DNA from: Balneola sp. EhC07
Lineage (GTDB): Bacteria; Bacteroidota; Rhodothermia; Balneolales; Balneolaceae
Length of the DNA stretch: 64,000 nucleotides
Assembly (NCBI RefSeq): GCF_001650905.1
Contig: NZ_LXYG01000020.1
Coordinates: 186,001-250,000, forward strand
Direction: 5' to 3'
In this document: positions 26,134 to 35,766 of the stretch, in pieces
Numbering within the stretch: position 1 is the stretch's first letter
How the letters are laid out: each line of letters opens with the position of its first letter
Program-made: the position numbers and the translations under genes
Notes under the pieces: generated by a model
Told to the model about the DNA's origin: nothing
Database searches by the model: none
The model's input: only the letters and a program-made list of their open reading frames with translations

Positions 26134-27633
26134 TTATATATCAAAATCATCATCATCATTTAAGCCGCTAATTGATGAAAACATAGAGCCTAACATATCT
26201 GTATATAAAGCCTCGTCGTCTAAGTCCTGCTTACTGAGAAGCGAGTTTTGGTGCATGGCTTCTAATACCAGATCCATCCAGGAATAAAATTCATCTTTAT
26301 CAGCGTCTTTAATGTGTTTGCTTACCAGGTCTTTGAGTCCGCCCACACCATCCAGTGCTTTCTTGTATTCTTTTGCTGATAATGTGTCGGGCAAATTCAC
26401 TTCATTTCCCTGAGCAAACCAGTCGGTGATCGGTTTATACATTTCTTTAACATTTTCAGCCTTGCTTTGTGGGTCGGGAAACACTTTTTTGAATGTCTTA
26501 TTTATTGCCTTTCCAACAATATGTTTGGCAACACTTATTGCTCCCTCCTGTTCACCTTCATAAACCAATTCAAGCTTTCCGGTGAGAGCCGGTATCATGT
26601 GGAAAATATCGGCTATTCTAATCTGTGCTGTATTTTCATTATTGATCACCGCTCTTCTTTCAGCAGAAGAAAAAACCTGCTCCATGGCAGTAATGGTCAT
26701 TCTGGTAGACACTCCACTTTTTTGATCGATATACTCAGAGTTGCGAGCTTCAAATGCTGTTTGCTCTATGATCTCCCTGTAGATCTCCGGAATTGATACC
26801 TTTACAGAATCATCTCTTTCTTGCCACGCCTCCTGACTGGTTATCTTTAAGCCTGTTTCAATTTCGCGAGGATAATGAGTAATTATCTGAGCATCAATTC
26901 TGTCTTTTAAAGGAGTAATGATGTTCCCCCGGTTGGTATAATCTTCCGGATTAGCAGAAAAAGCCATGGATACATCAATTGGCATTCGGATGTTAAACCC
27001 TCTGATCTGAATATCTCTTTCCTGCATTATGTTCAGTAAGGCAACCTGAATTCTGGGCTGTAAATCGGGTAATTCATTGATCACAAATATTCCCCGGTTT
27101 GTTCTTGGGATCAGTCCGTAGTTGATCACATTTTCATCGGCCAGATCTAATTTTTTGGTTGCTGCTTTTATAGGGTCAATATCTCCAATAAGATCGGCGA
27201 CTGTTGTATCCGGAGTTGCCAGTTTTTCTCCATATCTGTAGGAGCGGTGAAGCCAACTAATTTCAGTTTCTTCACCTTTTTCTTCAATAAGGTTTCTCGC
27301 AAATTTTGAGATCGGGTTAAAAGGATCATCATTAATAACCGAACCTTTAACGACCGGAATATATTCATCCAAAAATTGAACCAAAGATCTTAATATACGG
27401 GTCTTAGCCTGGCCTCTTAATCCCAACAAAATCATATCGTGTTTTGATATGATGGCGTGCTGAATTTGAGGGACAACCGTCTTATCATAGCCAATAATAC
27501 CAGAGAAAAGCTTTTCACCGGTTTTTATCCCGGATATCATATTTTTTCTTAACTCATCTTTAACTGAAAGAGATTCCCAGCCGCTTTCTTTGAGTTCTTT
27601 TAGCGTTGAAATCCTATTGTGCAAATCATTCAT
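26134..27633 (-). CDS. ChlI/MoxR-like AAA+ ATPase
   Basis: A 499-residue AAA+ protein of the magnesium-chelatase-I/MoxR group. The ATPase core covers about 40-300, with Walker A GLRGQAKT at 71-78, Walker B-type FVINELPDLQPRIQVALLNIMQERD near 178-205 and sensor-1 region MAFSANPEDYTNRG near 230. A helical lid and a C-terminal extension (about 300-499) follow. Annotation pipelines often call such proteins 'magnesium chelatase', but no chlorophyll genes are present. MoxR-type ATPases usually work with a VWA-domain partner, and none is adjacent here. Its substrate is unknown. Confidence 0.82.
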   Translation of the reverse strand: MNDLHNRISTLKELKESGWESLSVKDELRKNMISGIKTGEKLFSGIIGYDKTVVPQIQHAIISKHDMILLGLRGQAKTRILRSLVQFLDEYIPVVKGSVINDDPFNPISKFARNLIEEKGEETEISWLHRSYRYGEKLATPDTTVADLIGDIDPIKAATKKLDLADENVINYGLIPRTNRGIFVINELPDLQPRIQVALLNIMQERDIQIRGFNIRMPIDVSMAFSANPEDYTNRGNIITPLKDRIDAQIITHYPREIETGLKITSQEAWQERDDSVKVSIPEIYREIIEQTAFEARNSEYIDQKSGVSTRMTITAMEQVFSSAERRAVINNENTAQIRIADIFHMIPALTGKLELVYEGEQEGAISVAKHIVGKAINKTFKKVFPDPQSKAENVKEMYKPITDWFAQGNEVNLPDTLSAKEYKKALDGVGGLKDLVSKHIKDADKDEFYSWMDLVLEAMHQNSLLSKQDLDDEALYTDMLGSMFSSISGLNDDDDFDI

Positions 27634-27692
27634 AAATATCCTATTTAATCAATTAACCGAGATCAATAACTCTTCATTCACCATATCAAAAA

Positions 27693-28952
27693 TTAGTCTG
27701 AAATATTTGTGAGTGCTTTGGCTTTCAGTAAAGTTTCTTCCCATTCTAGTTCTGGTATAGAGTCTGCTGTTATAGCACCGCCAACAGGATAAACCAGCTT
27801 ATTACTCTTTATTAAGGCCGTTCTGATAACAACGCTAAAATCGAAATCATTTTCAGGATCAAAATACCCAATGGCTCCAGAGTACACTCCTCTTTTATAG
27901 TCTTCAATTTCTTCAATTGCTTTCATTGCTGCGATCTTTGGTGCTCCGGTCATTGAACCCATCGGGAAACATGCTTTTAATATGTCTATAGGATCTACTG
28001 CTTCTTTTACTTCTGCTTCAATTGTTGAAACCATCTGATGAACAGTTTCAAAACTTTGTATTTCAAAAAGCTTTGAAACTTTTACAGAACCCTCTTTTGC
28101 TATTTTACTTAAATCATGGCGAACAAGATCAACGATCATCAGATTCTCAGCTCTCTCTTTTTCAGAATTACTTAGTTCTTCAATTTGTAAACTGTCTTCC
28201 TCTTCAGACCTGGAAACCGTTCCCTTAATTGGTTGAGATATTATTTTATTCCCTTTCTTTGATAAAAACCTTTCCGGGGATGCAGAACAAATTTCTAAAC
28301 CATTAAACTTTATGTAACTACCAAATGGAACCGGTCCGACCGCTTTCATTTTCTTGTAAAGATCCCAGGCTTGTCCTGTTAATTTAAACTCAAGTGGATG
28401 AGAAATATTTATCTCATAGAAATCTCCTTCTCGAATCGAGTTTTGAGCAGTAATTATTTTCTCCAGATATTTTTCTTTTTCCAGTTGATGAGTAGAGATA
28501 ATAGAAATCTCGCCTTCAATTTCAGTCATTGGAAGATCTTTGCTTAACTCACCTTTAATAACCTCCACTCCATCATCCGAAATCTTAAATACTAATTCCG
28601 GTATAAAGAAGTAAAGATCCGGAGCTTCCAATGATGCAGGATTCTCAGAAACAAGGTCTTCTATCGAATTTTTAAGATCGTACCCCAAAAATCCAAACAT
28701 CCATTCCTCTGGATACTTTGTCCTAAAATCCTGAAAAGCATCCCATGGGTTTTTCTCCAGTTCTGCCACGCTCCCGTTTTTAAGGAGATGAATTTTGTTT
28801 CCATATGCTCGTATTGAGGCTTTAGAGCCCACAGCAATAAATGACGCAGTGCTGGAAGGATGGTTTTTCATCTGAGATTCTAAAAGAATAAAATCTTCAT
28901 TCTTAGAATAGTGACGATGAATGGATGATATTATTTGGTCTTTATCAGTCAT
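27693..28952 (-). CDS. pabB: Aminodeoxychorismate synthase component I
   Basis: Aminates chorismate to 4-amino-4-deoxychorismate, the first step toward p-aminobenzoate for folate. The 419-residue chorismate-utilising enzyme has the diagnostic PIKGT near residue 241. The Lys there distinguishes PabB from anthranilate synthase TrpE, which has Ala. Other motifs are SPERFL, NLMIVDLVRHDL, the metal-binding GSMTGAPK region and GVYSGAIGYF. No fused or adjacent glutamine amidotransferase (PabA) or lyase (PabC) is present. It is divergent from pyrD. Confidence 0.87.
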   Translation of the reverse strand: MTDKDQIISSIHRHYSKNEDFILLESQMKNHPSSTASFIAVGSKASIRAYGNKIHLLKNGSVAELEKNPWDAFQDFRTKYPEEWMFGFLGYDLKNSIEDLVSENPASLEAPDLYFFIPELVFKISDDGVEVIKGELSKDLPMTEIEGEISIISTHQLEKEKYLEKIITAQNSIREGDFYEINISHPLEFKLTGQAWDLYKKMKAVGPVPFGSYIKFNGLEICSASPERFLSKKGNKIISQPIKGTVSRSEEEDSLQIEELSNSEKERAENLMIVDLVRHDLSKIAKEGSVKVSKLFEIQSFETVHQMVSTIEAEVKEAVDPIDILKACFPMGSMTGAPKIAAMKAIEEIEDYKRGVYSGAIGYFDPENDFDFSVVIRTALIKSNKLVYPVGGAITADSIPELEWEETLLKAKALTNISD

Positions 28953-29026
28953 ATAATGATGAAAGAATTATAAGAGTTATCCATCATTTTTTTCAGCGAT
29001 TTCTTATTATTGTCAGAAATAATTTT

Positions 29027-30052
29027 ATGCTATATAAAAGCCTGATCAAACCACTTATTTTTAAGAAAGATGCGGAACAAGCTCATGATCTTGCTTTAAA
29101 AATTTCAGGTGCCACCAACCAATCTGTTATACTCCAAAAACTAGCTTCTCTGTTATATGGGGGAGGAACAGATCTTGAGAGAGAATTTTGGGGACTCAAG
29201 TTTAAAAACACAATCGGCTTAGCCGCAGGGTTCGATAAAAACGGACGTACTCCAAAAGCTATGCAGGCACTGGGATTCGGCTTTATAGAGATAGGAAGTA
29301 TTACCGCAAAGCCCTCAACCGGAAATCCAAAGCCCAGAGCTTTTCGACTTCCCAAAGATCACTCTTTGATCAACAGAATGGGATTGAATAATGAAGGTAC
29401 TGATGTAGTAGTAAATCGTTTACGATCACAAAATTTAGACATCCCGCTTGGTATTAATATCGCTAAGACCAACGATTCTGCGATCCACGGCAGAGATGCA
29501 ATTTTAGATTATGCTTACAGTTATGAGAAAGCTCAAAATGTAGCCGATTATATTACAGTAAATATCTCATGCCCAAATACCGGCGAAGGCAAAACTTTTG
29601 AAGACTCTGAAGCGCTGACATCGCTTTTAAAAGAATTAGATCCCTCATCAAATACAACTCCAACACTGGTTAAGTTTTCAGTTGATACCAAACCTGAAGT
29701 GCTATCTAAGCTTGTTGAGATATGTGAAGGCTTTGGTATTGACGGATATGTTGCTACGAATACTTCTTCAAACAGAGAAGATTTAATTACTTCAAAAGAG
29801 AGATTAGCCTCTATTGGAAACGGTGGACTTAGTGGCTCGGCCATAGCCAAAAAAAGTGACGAAATAATTCTAACTCTTTATGAAATACTCCAAGGTTCAA
29901 AACCAATTATTGGAGTTGGAGGCATCGATAGTGTTGAATCTGCACAAAGAAAAGTTGATGCAGGTGCTGATCTGCTTCAGGTTTATACCGGACTAGTTTA
30001 CGAAGGTCCGGGTTTAATCCGAGGTTTAAAAAAAGGAATAAAGTTTAGATGA
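29027..30052 (+). CDS. pyrD: Dihydroorotate dehydrogenase (quinone), class 2
   Basis: Oxidises dihydroorotate to orotate in pyrimidine synthesis, passing electrons via FMN to the quinone pool at the inner membrane. The 341-residue product starts at the ATG at 29027 (MLYKSLIKPLIFKKDAEQAH). The frame is open for 34 codons further upstream, but that part has no counterpart in PyrD and overlaps pabB. Class 2 features: the N-terminal membrane-associating helix, GLAAGFDKNG, NRMGLNNEG, the catalytic-base region NISCPNTGEG with Ser, and the C-terminal FMN-phosphate site GVGGIDS ... QVYTGLVYEGP. Confidence 0.95.
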   Translation: MLYKSLIKPLIFKKDAEQAHDLALKISGATNQSVILQKLASLLYGGGTDLEREFWGLKFKNTIGLAAGFDKNGRTPKAMQALGFGFIEIGSITAKPSTGNPKPRAFRLPKDHSLINRMGLNNEGTDVVVNRLRSQNLDIPLGINIAKTNDSAIHGRDAILDYAYSYEKAQNVADYITVNISCPNTGEGKTFEDSEALTSLLKELDPSSNTTPTLVKFSVDTKPEVLSKLVEICEGFGIDGYVATNTSSNREDLITSKERLASIGNGGLSGSAIAKKSDEIILTLYEILQGSKPIIGVGGIDSVESAQRKVDAGADLLQVYTGLVYEGPGLIRGLKKGIKFR

Positions 30053-30058
30053 CTTATA

Positions 30059-32776
30059 CTATTTCAATGGAAATCGAAATTTACATTGAAACTGTATTGC
30101 TTCCCCATCTATAATTAAAGGCTCAAAGGTCAGGTCATTTTCGATCGCAGAGTTAAAAGATCTCTCTATACTTTCATCAACCTCTTCAGAAACCATGTTA
30201 TATTCTTCCACTACTCCCCTCTGGTTCACGTTTAGCAGATAAATAACTTGATCGTTTTCGGAAGTACTATATTCTATTTTGCTTAAAAAATCTTCCAAGC
30301 CACCTCTGATCAATGGCGTTGGTTCAAGTTCGCTGCAAAACAGGTTTACACCAGAACTAACGGGTTCATTCTTTATTTCGGGATTTCCCTGACCCTCGGG
30401 TTCATTTTCTACCGGTTTCTGCAATTCATTTTTTAAAACTCTAACCCTTGGAAGCAACTTAGAATTTCTAAAATTCGATATAAACAGATCTAAATTAATT
30501 CTGGCTTTATCCCAATATTCCCCCCGATATGGAAACGAATCAGAGAAATCCGGTTCATCTAAAGTTGAATCCGCAAGTTGTTTAAATTCTATTCTTTTCG
30601 ATTCGCTCAAGGAATCATCTTTCAGACTTATTTTAGCTGAGTCCTGAAGTATCTTAAAATCCTTCTTTTCTTGATCCCAACTTTGTTTTTGGCTAATCCA
30701 GTTTGTGTAATTTTCCAGATAAATCTCTCGTTCTTTTGCCAGATTTATATAGATCTGAGTAGCATCGAAAAGAATAGAAGCAGATTTTATATTGTTGGTG
30801 TTTTCTAAGGCTAGTTTCGTACTTTTTTCTGCTAATTCTTCTCTTGTAAGCAAGGTATCTGCTTTAAATTGCCTGTACCGTTCTGCTAGCTCGATATCAT
30901 TTGAGTCGGACCCATCCACTTTTTCAATACCATATTTTTCTGCAACTCTATCTGCATACCGAGAATTTGGGAATTCCATTACAAGTTTTTCCGCATTTTT
31001 AATGGCTTCTTCCTCATTTCCTTGTAAGCTCTGAATTTCAATTAATGAATAATAGGAAATCGGAATCTCTTTGCTTTCAGGATAATTTTGAATTACATCA
31101 ATAAAATACACTTTAGCGCTGTCAGGCATTTCAAGAGAGATAAAAAACAGATTACCCAATTCATATTTAAGCTTAGCTATTTCATTTTTCGCTTCAATCT
31201 TTTTTGATTCCTGAAAAGGCACTTCCGATAAATCCACTGATGTTTGGATGTTGGCAAAAGTTCTTGATTGTTGATTAACTTGTTCTCCTTCATTAGCATT
31301 CTCAATTCCCGAATCAGAAGATGTCATCAATTCTCTGACTCTCCAATTATCTACAAGAGGTCGGTCCCCCCAAACAGCTATAAATTGATTCCTTGCATTA
31401 GCTTGAAGATTAGGACTATTCACATTCAGGAAACCATTCCGCTCTGTATTGGTAGCCGTTTCAGAATTACTGGAAACATTTATCAATGTATTATTTTGTT
31501 CTCTTAGGCTTTTTCTTTCTTCCTCTATCTCCTTTAGTTTCCTTTTTTTGATTTCTGCAACTAATGAGTCTAACTGAGGTTGAGACAGGTTTGAAACCCA
31601 AAGTAAACTATCCCTGTAATGAAGTTCGTTTTTTAATCTGGCGTATTCACCAAAAGAGAGAGCGAGTTCTTTGGCATTATAATTTTCCGGTAACTTTTGA
31701 GCAGAAGCATTTTGTCTTGCTGATGTATCATAGTATGCCGCAGCTAATTCAAAATCATTATATCCGTACCTATAGATTTCAGCTAACTCATAATATGTCA
31801 ATGCTTTTGTTTCAGTGCTTGGCCTATCAACTTTATTGTTTAATAATCTTTTATACACATATACTGCTTCTTCAAATTCCCCTTGTTTCTGGTAAGTTTT
31901 TGCGATCTCGTAATCCAATTCTGTTTTGAATTCGGTGTTTTTATCATCTCTAACCATTTTGTTGAATGTACTTAACGCCGATTCATTATCACCTAAAAGC
32001 CTCGCTGTTTCTGCTCTTTTCCGCAGAGCTAAATATTGAAGATCATAATCAACATAAAAATTTTCTACATTTCTGTAAGCATTATAAGCGTCTCTGTAAT
32101 TTCCTTTCCGCTCATAAAGTTGTCCCATTAAAAAGTATCCCCTTTCTTTATACTTCTTTTTGCTGAGGCTTGGTAGTGATTCACTAAGATGATCAATCGC
32201 ATCTTCCAAATTCTCTTGCTCCACATAGTATTGAGCAAGTATGATCTTCAATTCTGCTTTTTTGTTTGTTTTCCAAATACCTTCCCGCTCCAAAAGCTGC
32301 TCATTGATGTATTGTATCCCTTGTCCATAGAGTTCCATCTCAAGTAAAACTCTGCTTCTCCATAAAATGGATTCCTGAATAAGCTCTTCATCGCTGGTTG
32401 TCAGGGCTATCTCCTGAAACTTTTGATCTGCTGAAAAATATTCCTCTTTAAAATAATATGACTTTCCGATCAAATGCAGAGAGTTATCTACCCATTTCGA
32501 ATCTTCATATTTTCTTAAGATCTCTGCTCCCTTTTCAATGGCTTTGTCAAAATCTTGTGCACCGGCATTTATGGGTGTTTCATGAATTCGGATAGGTTGC
32601 TGTGGATTATAATTGACTTTGGAATCTAAAACCTTTTGAACACCTGCGTTATAGCTTTTTTTGGCGTTATAATAGGTATTATAATATGCAGTGAAGTTCC
32701 CCCAACCAGACTTTAACCCTGATCCGCATCCAAGAAAAATAATACTTGTTAGTAAAAGTAAGAGTCCTTTTTTCAT
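30059..32776 (-). CDS. PorW/SprE-like T9SS lipoprotein with TPR repeats
   Basis: A 905-residue lipoprotein. The signal peptide ends in a lipobox FLGC (Cys17). The next segment, FTAYYNTYYNAKKSYNAG, is the conserved start of the SprE/PorW family, periplasmic TPR lipoproteins required for type IX secretion and gliding. Tandem TPR helices occupy about 75-400 and 540-640. A Gln/Glu-rich linker lies around 400-540. A TonB-C-like beta segment is at the C-terminus (VIYLLNVNQRGVVEEYNM). Two proteins with T9SS sorting domains in the same window fit this role. The name is by family resemblance; no other por or gld gene is visible here. Confidence 0.75.
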   Translation of the reverse strand: MKKGLLLLLTSIIFLGCGSGLKSGWGNFTAYYNTYYNAKKSYNAGVQKVLDSKVNYNPQQPIRIHETPINAGAQDFDKAIEKGAEILRKYEDSKWVDNSLHLIGKSYYFKEEYFSADQKFQEIALTTSDEELIQESILWRSRVLLEMELYGQGIQYINEQLLEREGIWKTNKKAELKIILAQYYVEQENLEDAIDHLSESLPSLSKKKYKERGYFLMGQLYERKGNYRDAYNAYRNVENFYVDYDLQYLALRKRAETARLLGDNESALSTFNKMVRDDKNTEFKTELDYEIAKTYQKQGEFEEAVYVYKRLLNNKVDRPSTETKALTYYELAEIYRYGYNDFELAAAYYDTSARQNASAQKLPENYNAKELALSFGEYARLKNELHYRDSLLWVSNLSQPQLDSLVAEIKKRKLKEIEEERKSLREQNNTLINVSSNSETATNTERNGFLNVNSPNLQANARNQFIAVWGDRPLVDNWRVRELMTSSDSGIENANEGEQVNQQSRTFANIQTSVDLSEVPFQESKKIEAKNEIAKLKYELGNLFFISLEMPDSAKVYFIDVIQNYPESKEIPISYYSLIEIQSLQGNEEEAIKNAEKLVMEFPNSRYADRVAEKYGIEKVDGSDSNDIELAERYRQFKADTLLTREELAEKSTKLALENTNNIKSASILFDATQIYINLAKEREIYLENYTNWISQKQSWDQEKKDFKILQDSAKISLKDDSLSESKRIEFKQLADSTLDEPDFSDSFPYRGEYWDKARINLDLFISNFRNSKLLPRVRVLKNELQKPVENEPEGQGNPEIKNEPVSSGVNLFCSELEPTPLIRGGLEDFLSKIEYSTSENDQVIYLLNVNQRGVVEEYNMVSEEVDESIERSFNSAIENDLTFEPLIIDGEAIQFQCKFRFPLK

Positions 32777-32813
32777 ACAAAAATTTCTAATATCAAACTC
32801 AAAACTACATGTT

Positions 32814-34247
32814 TTATTCTATTGTACTAACTTTTATCATATTCGTACTACCTCTTTTTGCAATTGGTATTCCTGTTGTCAATATGGCTCTGTCTCCTTT
32901 TTTAACAAAACCATTTTCTTTCAAGAATTCTTCCATTAATTTAACACCCATATCTGTATCAAATATTTTTTCTACCCTTACCGAATAAACTCCCCATACC
33001 AGATTAAGTTGTCTTCTTACTTTTTGACTTTCAGTAAATGCTATAATTGGTGCGTTTGGTCTGAACTTTGCAATTCTTCTAGCGGTACTTCCTGAATTTG
33101 TAAGTGTTCCAATAACTTTAGCTTCAACATTTTCAGCGATACTTACACAGGAATAAGAGAGACTTTCTACAACCTGTTTTTCTTTCCATTCCGGTTTATC
33201 AAAAGCTAAGCTATTGTACAAATTTGTTCGATTTTCTTCTACTTTTCGGCAGATTTTATCCATCACATTTACTGCCTCAAGAGGATATTTTCCTGATGCG
33301 GTTTCTCCTGAAAGCATAACTGCATCAGTTCCATCAATAACTGCATTTGCAACATCTGAACTTTCAGCTCTTGTTGGTCTGGGATTATTGATCATCGAGT
33401 CCAACATTTGAGTTGCAGTAATTACAGGCTTTCCGGCCATTCTGCATTTTTCGATCAAAGTTTTTTGAACTATCGGAACCTCTTCTGTCGGAATTTCTAT
33501 TCCAAGATCACCTCTTGCAACCATGATTCCATCACATTCTTCTATAATCTCATCTATTACTTCCAAAGCTTCCGGCTTTTCAATTTTAGCAATAATTGAA
33601 GCGTTACTTCCTGCTGCCCGAACTCTGGATACGACATCTCTTATATCTTTTGCGGAACGAACAAAAGAAAGTGCGATTATATCTACATCCTGACTTATAC
33701 CAAATTCTAAATCAGTAATATCTTTTTCAGTCAACGCCGGAATGGAGATCTTTACATTTGGAAGGTTGACCCCTTTTCGGGATTTAAGTAATCCACCAAC
33801 TACAACTTCTACATTGAGTTCTTTTTCATTTTTGGAGATCACTTTGAATTCAAGCAAGCCATCATCCAATAATATTTTGTTGCCTACTTCTGCTTCTTTT
33901 ACAAGATCAGGGTAATCGATTGGGATCTTTTTTGGAGTACCTTCGATATTCTCACCGGTTATTACAATTGAGCTACCCGTTTTAAGAACCTGCCCCCCAT
34001 TTTTCATTGTACCTACACGGATTTTTGGTCCTTGCAAATCCATCAAAATTGGAATACTGTACTTATTAGCTTTTGCAACTTTTCTGATATGACCAATAAC
34101 CTGAGCGTGATCTTTATGGGTTCCATGCGAAAAGTTCAACCGTGCAACATTCATTCCATGCAATAGTAAATCTTCTATTCCCTTTTCTGAATTGCAACTA
34201 GGCCCAATTGTACAAACAATCTTGGTTCTGCGTCTTGTAGATATCAT
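32814..34247 (-). CDS. pyk: Pyruvate kinase
   Basis: Last step of glycolysis: phosphoenolpyruvate + ADP to pyruvate + ATP. The 477-residue protein has TKIVCTIGPSCNS at the N-terminus, then LNFSHGTH, IAKIEKPEALE with the catalytic Lys (near 222), the metal-binding MVARGDLGIEIP (near 245) and TQMLDSM. The C-terminal allosteric domain is present (GSTARRIAKFRPNAPIIAFT). The length is normal. A TTATCTTTAGTAT promoter sequence shared with mnmA lies 30-37 bp upstream. It is divergent from the GWxTD genes. Confidence 0.96.
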   Translation of the reverse strand: MISTRRRTKIVCTIGPSCNSEKGIEDLLLHGMNVARLNFSHGTHKDHAQVIGHIRKVAKANKYSIPILMDLQGPKIRVGTMKNGGQVLKTGSSIVITGENIEGTPKKIPIDYPDLVKEAEVGNKILLDDGLLEFKVISKNEKELNVEVVVGGLLKSRKGVNLPNVKISIPALTEKDITDLEFGISQDVDIIALSFVRSAKDIRDVVSRVRAAGSNASIIAKIEKPEALEVIDEIIEECDGIMVARGDLGIEIPTEEVPIVQKTLIEKCRMAGKPVITATQMLDSMINNPRPTRAESSDVANAVIDGTDAVMLSGETASGKYPLEAVNVMDKICRKVEENRTNLYNSLAFDKPEWKEKQVVESLSYSCVSIAENVEAKVIGTLTNSGSTARRIAKFRPNAPIIAFTESQKVRRQLNLVWGVYSVRVEKIFDTDMGVKLMEEFLKENGFVKKGDRAILTTGIPIAKRGSTNMIKVSTIE

Positions 34248-34276
34248 ATAATTATTTAAATAGCTTTTTGTTATAC

Positions 34277-34284
34277 TAAAGATA
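34277..34284 (-). promoter_or_regulatory. Putative -7 promoter element of pyk
   Basis: Reads TATCTTTA on the minus strand within TTATCTTTAGTAT, 30 bp before the pyk start codon. The identical 13-mer precedes mnmA. Confidence 0.55.
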
Positions 34285-34338
34285 ACCGATTTGTCGTTAT
34301 CATTTCGGATTGTTTTTATTCAATATTATATAGCTAAC

Positions 34339-35763
34339 ATGAATAATCTACCCACAAAATATATTTTAAAAATTTTACTAGCACCGTTGATTTTATTCGC
34401 TGCTTGTTCTAATTCTTATGTTAACAACATTGACAAAGGCGCCGGTTATAAATACATACCCGGATATCCTGAACTAAGAGTAGTAGCATCGGGATTTATT
34501 GAACAAGATAACACGGCTTCAATTAATATAGCGAGCGAAATAGTTGAAGGAAGCTTGGTATTCAAAAGAAAGAATGCTGTTTATCAGGCAGAGGGTATTA
34601 TTGAGTATCAAATCATCGACTTAGACAATTCCAAGAATGTGGTTAGCACTCAGCAATTTCCGGTTGTTCTAACCGACTCTTCAAATAAACTCTCTTTTAG
34701 TCAAAACACACATAAAGTTGAACGAGATTTTAAAGTTACTCCGGGAAGTTTTAGAATCGTAACCACTTTAACTGACAATAATACCGGTAAACAAATAGAA
34801 CGAACCTCCAATGTCTATATACCCGATCCCGATGGAGATGTTAATAACATTACTAACATCAAAATTCTAAGCAAAAAAACTCTTGAAAATGCTTCCTACG
34901 ATCCGGTTACAACGTATGTAATTCAGAACGATTTTGACTCTTTAAAATTTGTATTCCAGATTACTAATAACAGATCTACTGATCCTCTTACCATCAATAC
35001 CCGATTACTTAAATTTGAGTCTGACACTTCTATTGCCCGACCTATGAATTTTAACAACTACGGTCCAAGTAGTATTGAATATAAAGGAATAGAATACTCT
35101 GATGAAATCGAAGTTAACACGAATAGACGTGTTTTGACAAATCAGGGAAACGTAATGATAGAGTTTACATTTCCAAATTTAGACAGAGGCAATTACAGAT
35201 TTGAAGTTTCATCAGAATTAGACACCGAAAACGAATTATATAAAGCGAGGGATTTTTCAATCAAGAGTAAAAATTACCCCTCACTACGAACTCCTAAGGA
35301 ACTTGCAAAACCTCTTTATTACTTAATGTCAAAAGATGAGTATGAAGAACTAATGGAAATAGAAGATGATACTGAATTAAAAAAGGCAATAGATAGATTT
35401 TGGCTTTCTAATATAAATAATTCGCAAATAGCTAAAAGTGTAGTAGAATTATACTACCAAAGAGTAGAGGAAGCGAATAAACAATTCTCAAATTTTAAAG
35501 AAGGATGGAAAACAGATCGGGGCATGATGTACATTTTATTTGGCTCTCCTTGGTACGTCGATGTTACTTTAAATCGAACAGTTTGGAGATATTCTTACAA
35601 TTCTTCTGACCCGGAAAAAAACTTTGTATTCGTGGCTCCAAAACTGAAAAATAAATTCTTCCCCTTTGAAAATTACTTACTAGAGAGATCCTCAGATTAT
35701 TATACGGTTCAATACCAGCAAATTGAGTTTTGGAGAACCGGACTAATTATGAAAAGACTATAA
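34339..35763 (+). CDS. GWxTD-domain lipoprotein, copy 1
   Basis: A 474-residue exported lipoprotein. The start at 34339 begins a lipoprotein signal peptide (PLILFAAC, acylated Cys near 23). The frame is open 16 codons further upstream without support. A beta-rich N-terminal part (about 40-300) is followed by a C-terminal GWxTD domain with EGWKTDRGMMYILFGSP near 388. The domain is common in Bacteroidota and Acidobacteriota, and its function is unknown. It is followed 3 bp later by a paralogue with the same order of motifs, so the two form an operon and arose by tandem duplication. Confidence 0.85.
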   Translation: MNNLPTKYILKILLAPLILFAACSNSYVNNIDKGAGYKYIPGYPELRVVASGFIEQDNTASINIASEIVEGSLVFKRKNAVYQAEGIIEYQIIDLDNSKNVVSTQQFPVVLTDSSNKLSFSQNTHKVERDFKVTPGSFRIVTTLTDNNTGKQIERTSNVYIPDPDGDVNNITNIKILSKKTLENASYDPVTTYVIQNDFDSLKFVFQITNNRSTDPLTINTRLLKFESDTSIARPMNFNNYGPSSIEYKGIEYSDEIEVNTNRRVLTNQGNVMIEFTFPNLDRGNYRFEVSSELDTENELYKARDFSIKSKNYPSLRTPKELAKPLYYLMSKDEYEELMEIEDDTELKKAIDRFWLSNINNSQIAKSVVELYYQRVEEANKQFSNFKEGWKTDRGMMYILFGSPWYVDVTLNRTVWRYSYNSSDPEKNFVFVAPKLKNKFFPFENYLLERSSDYYTVQYQQIEFWRTGLIMKRL

Positions 35764-35766
35764 CTT

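Noticed and set aside
26134-27633. Magnesium chelatase for chlorophyll synthesis
   Set aside because: No BchH/ChlH or other tetrapyrrole genes are present, and the AAA+ group is broader than chelatases.
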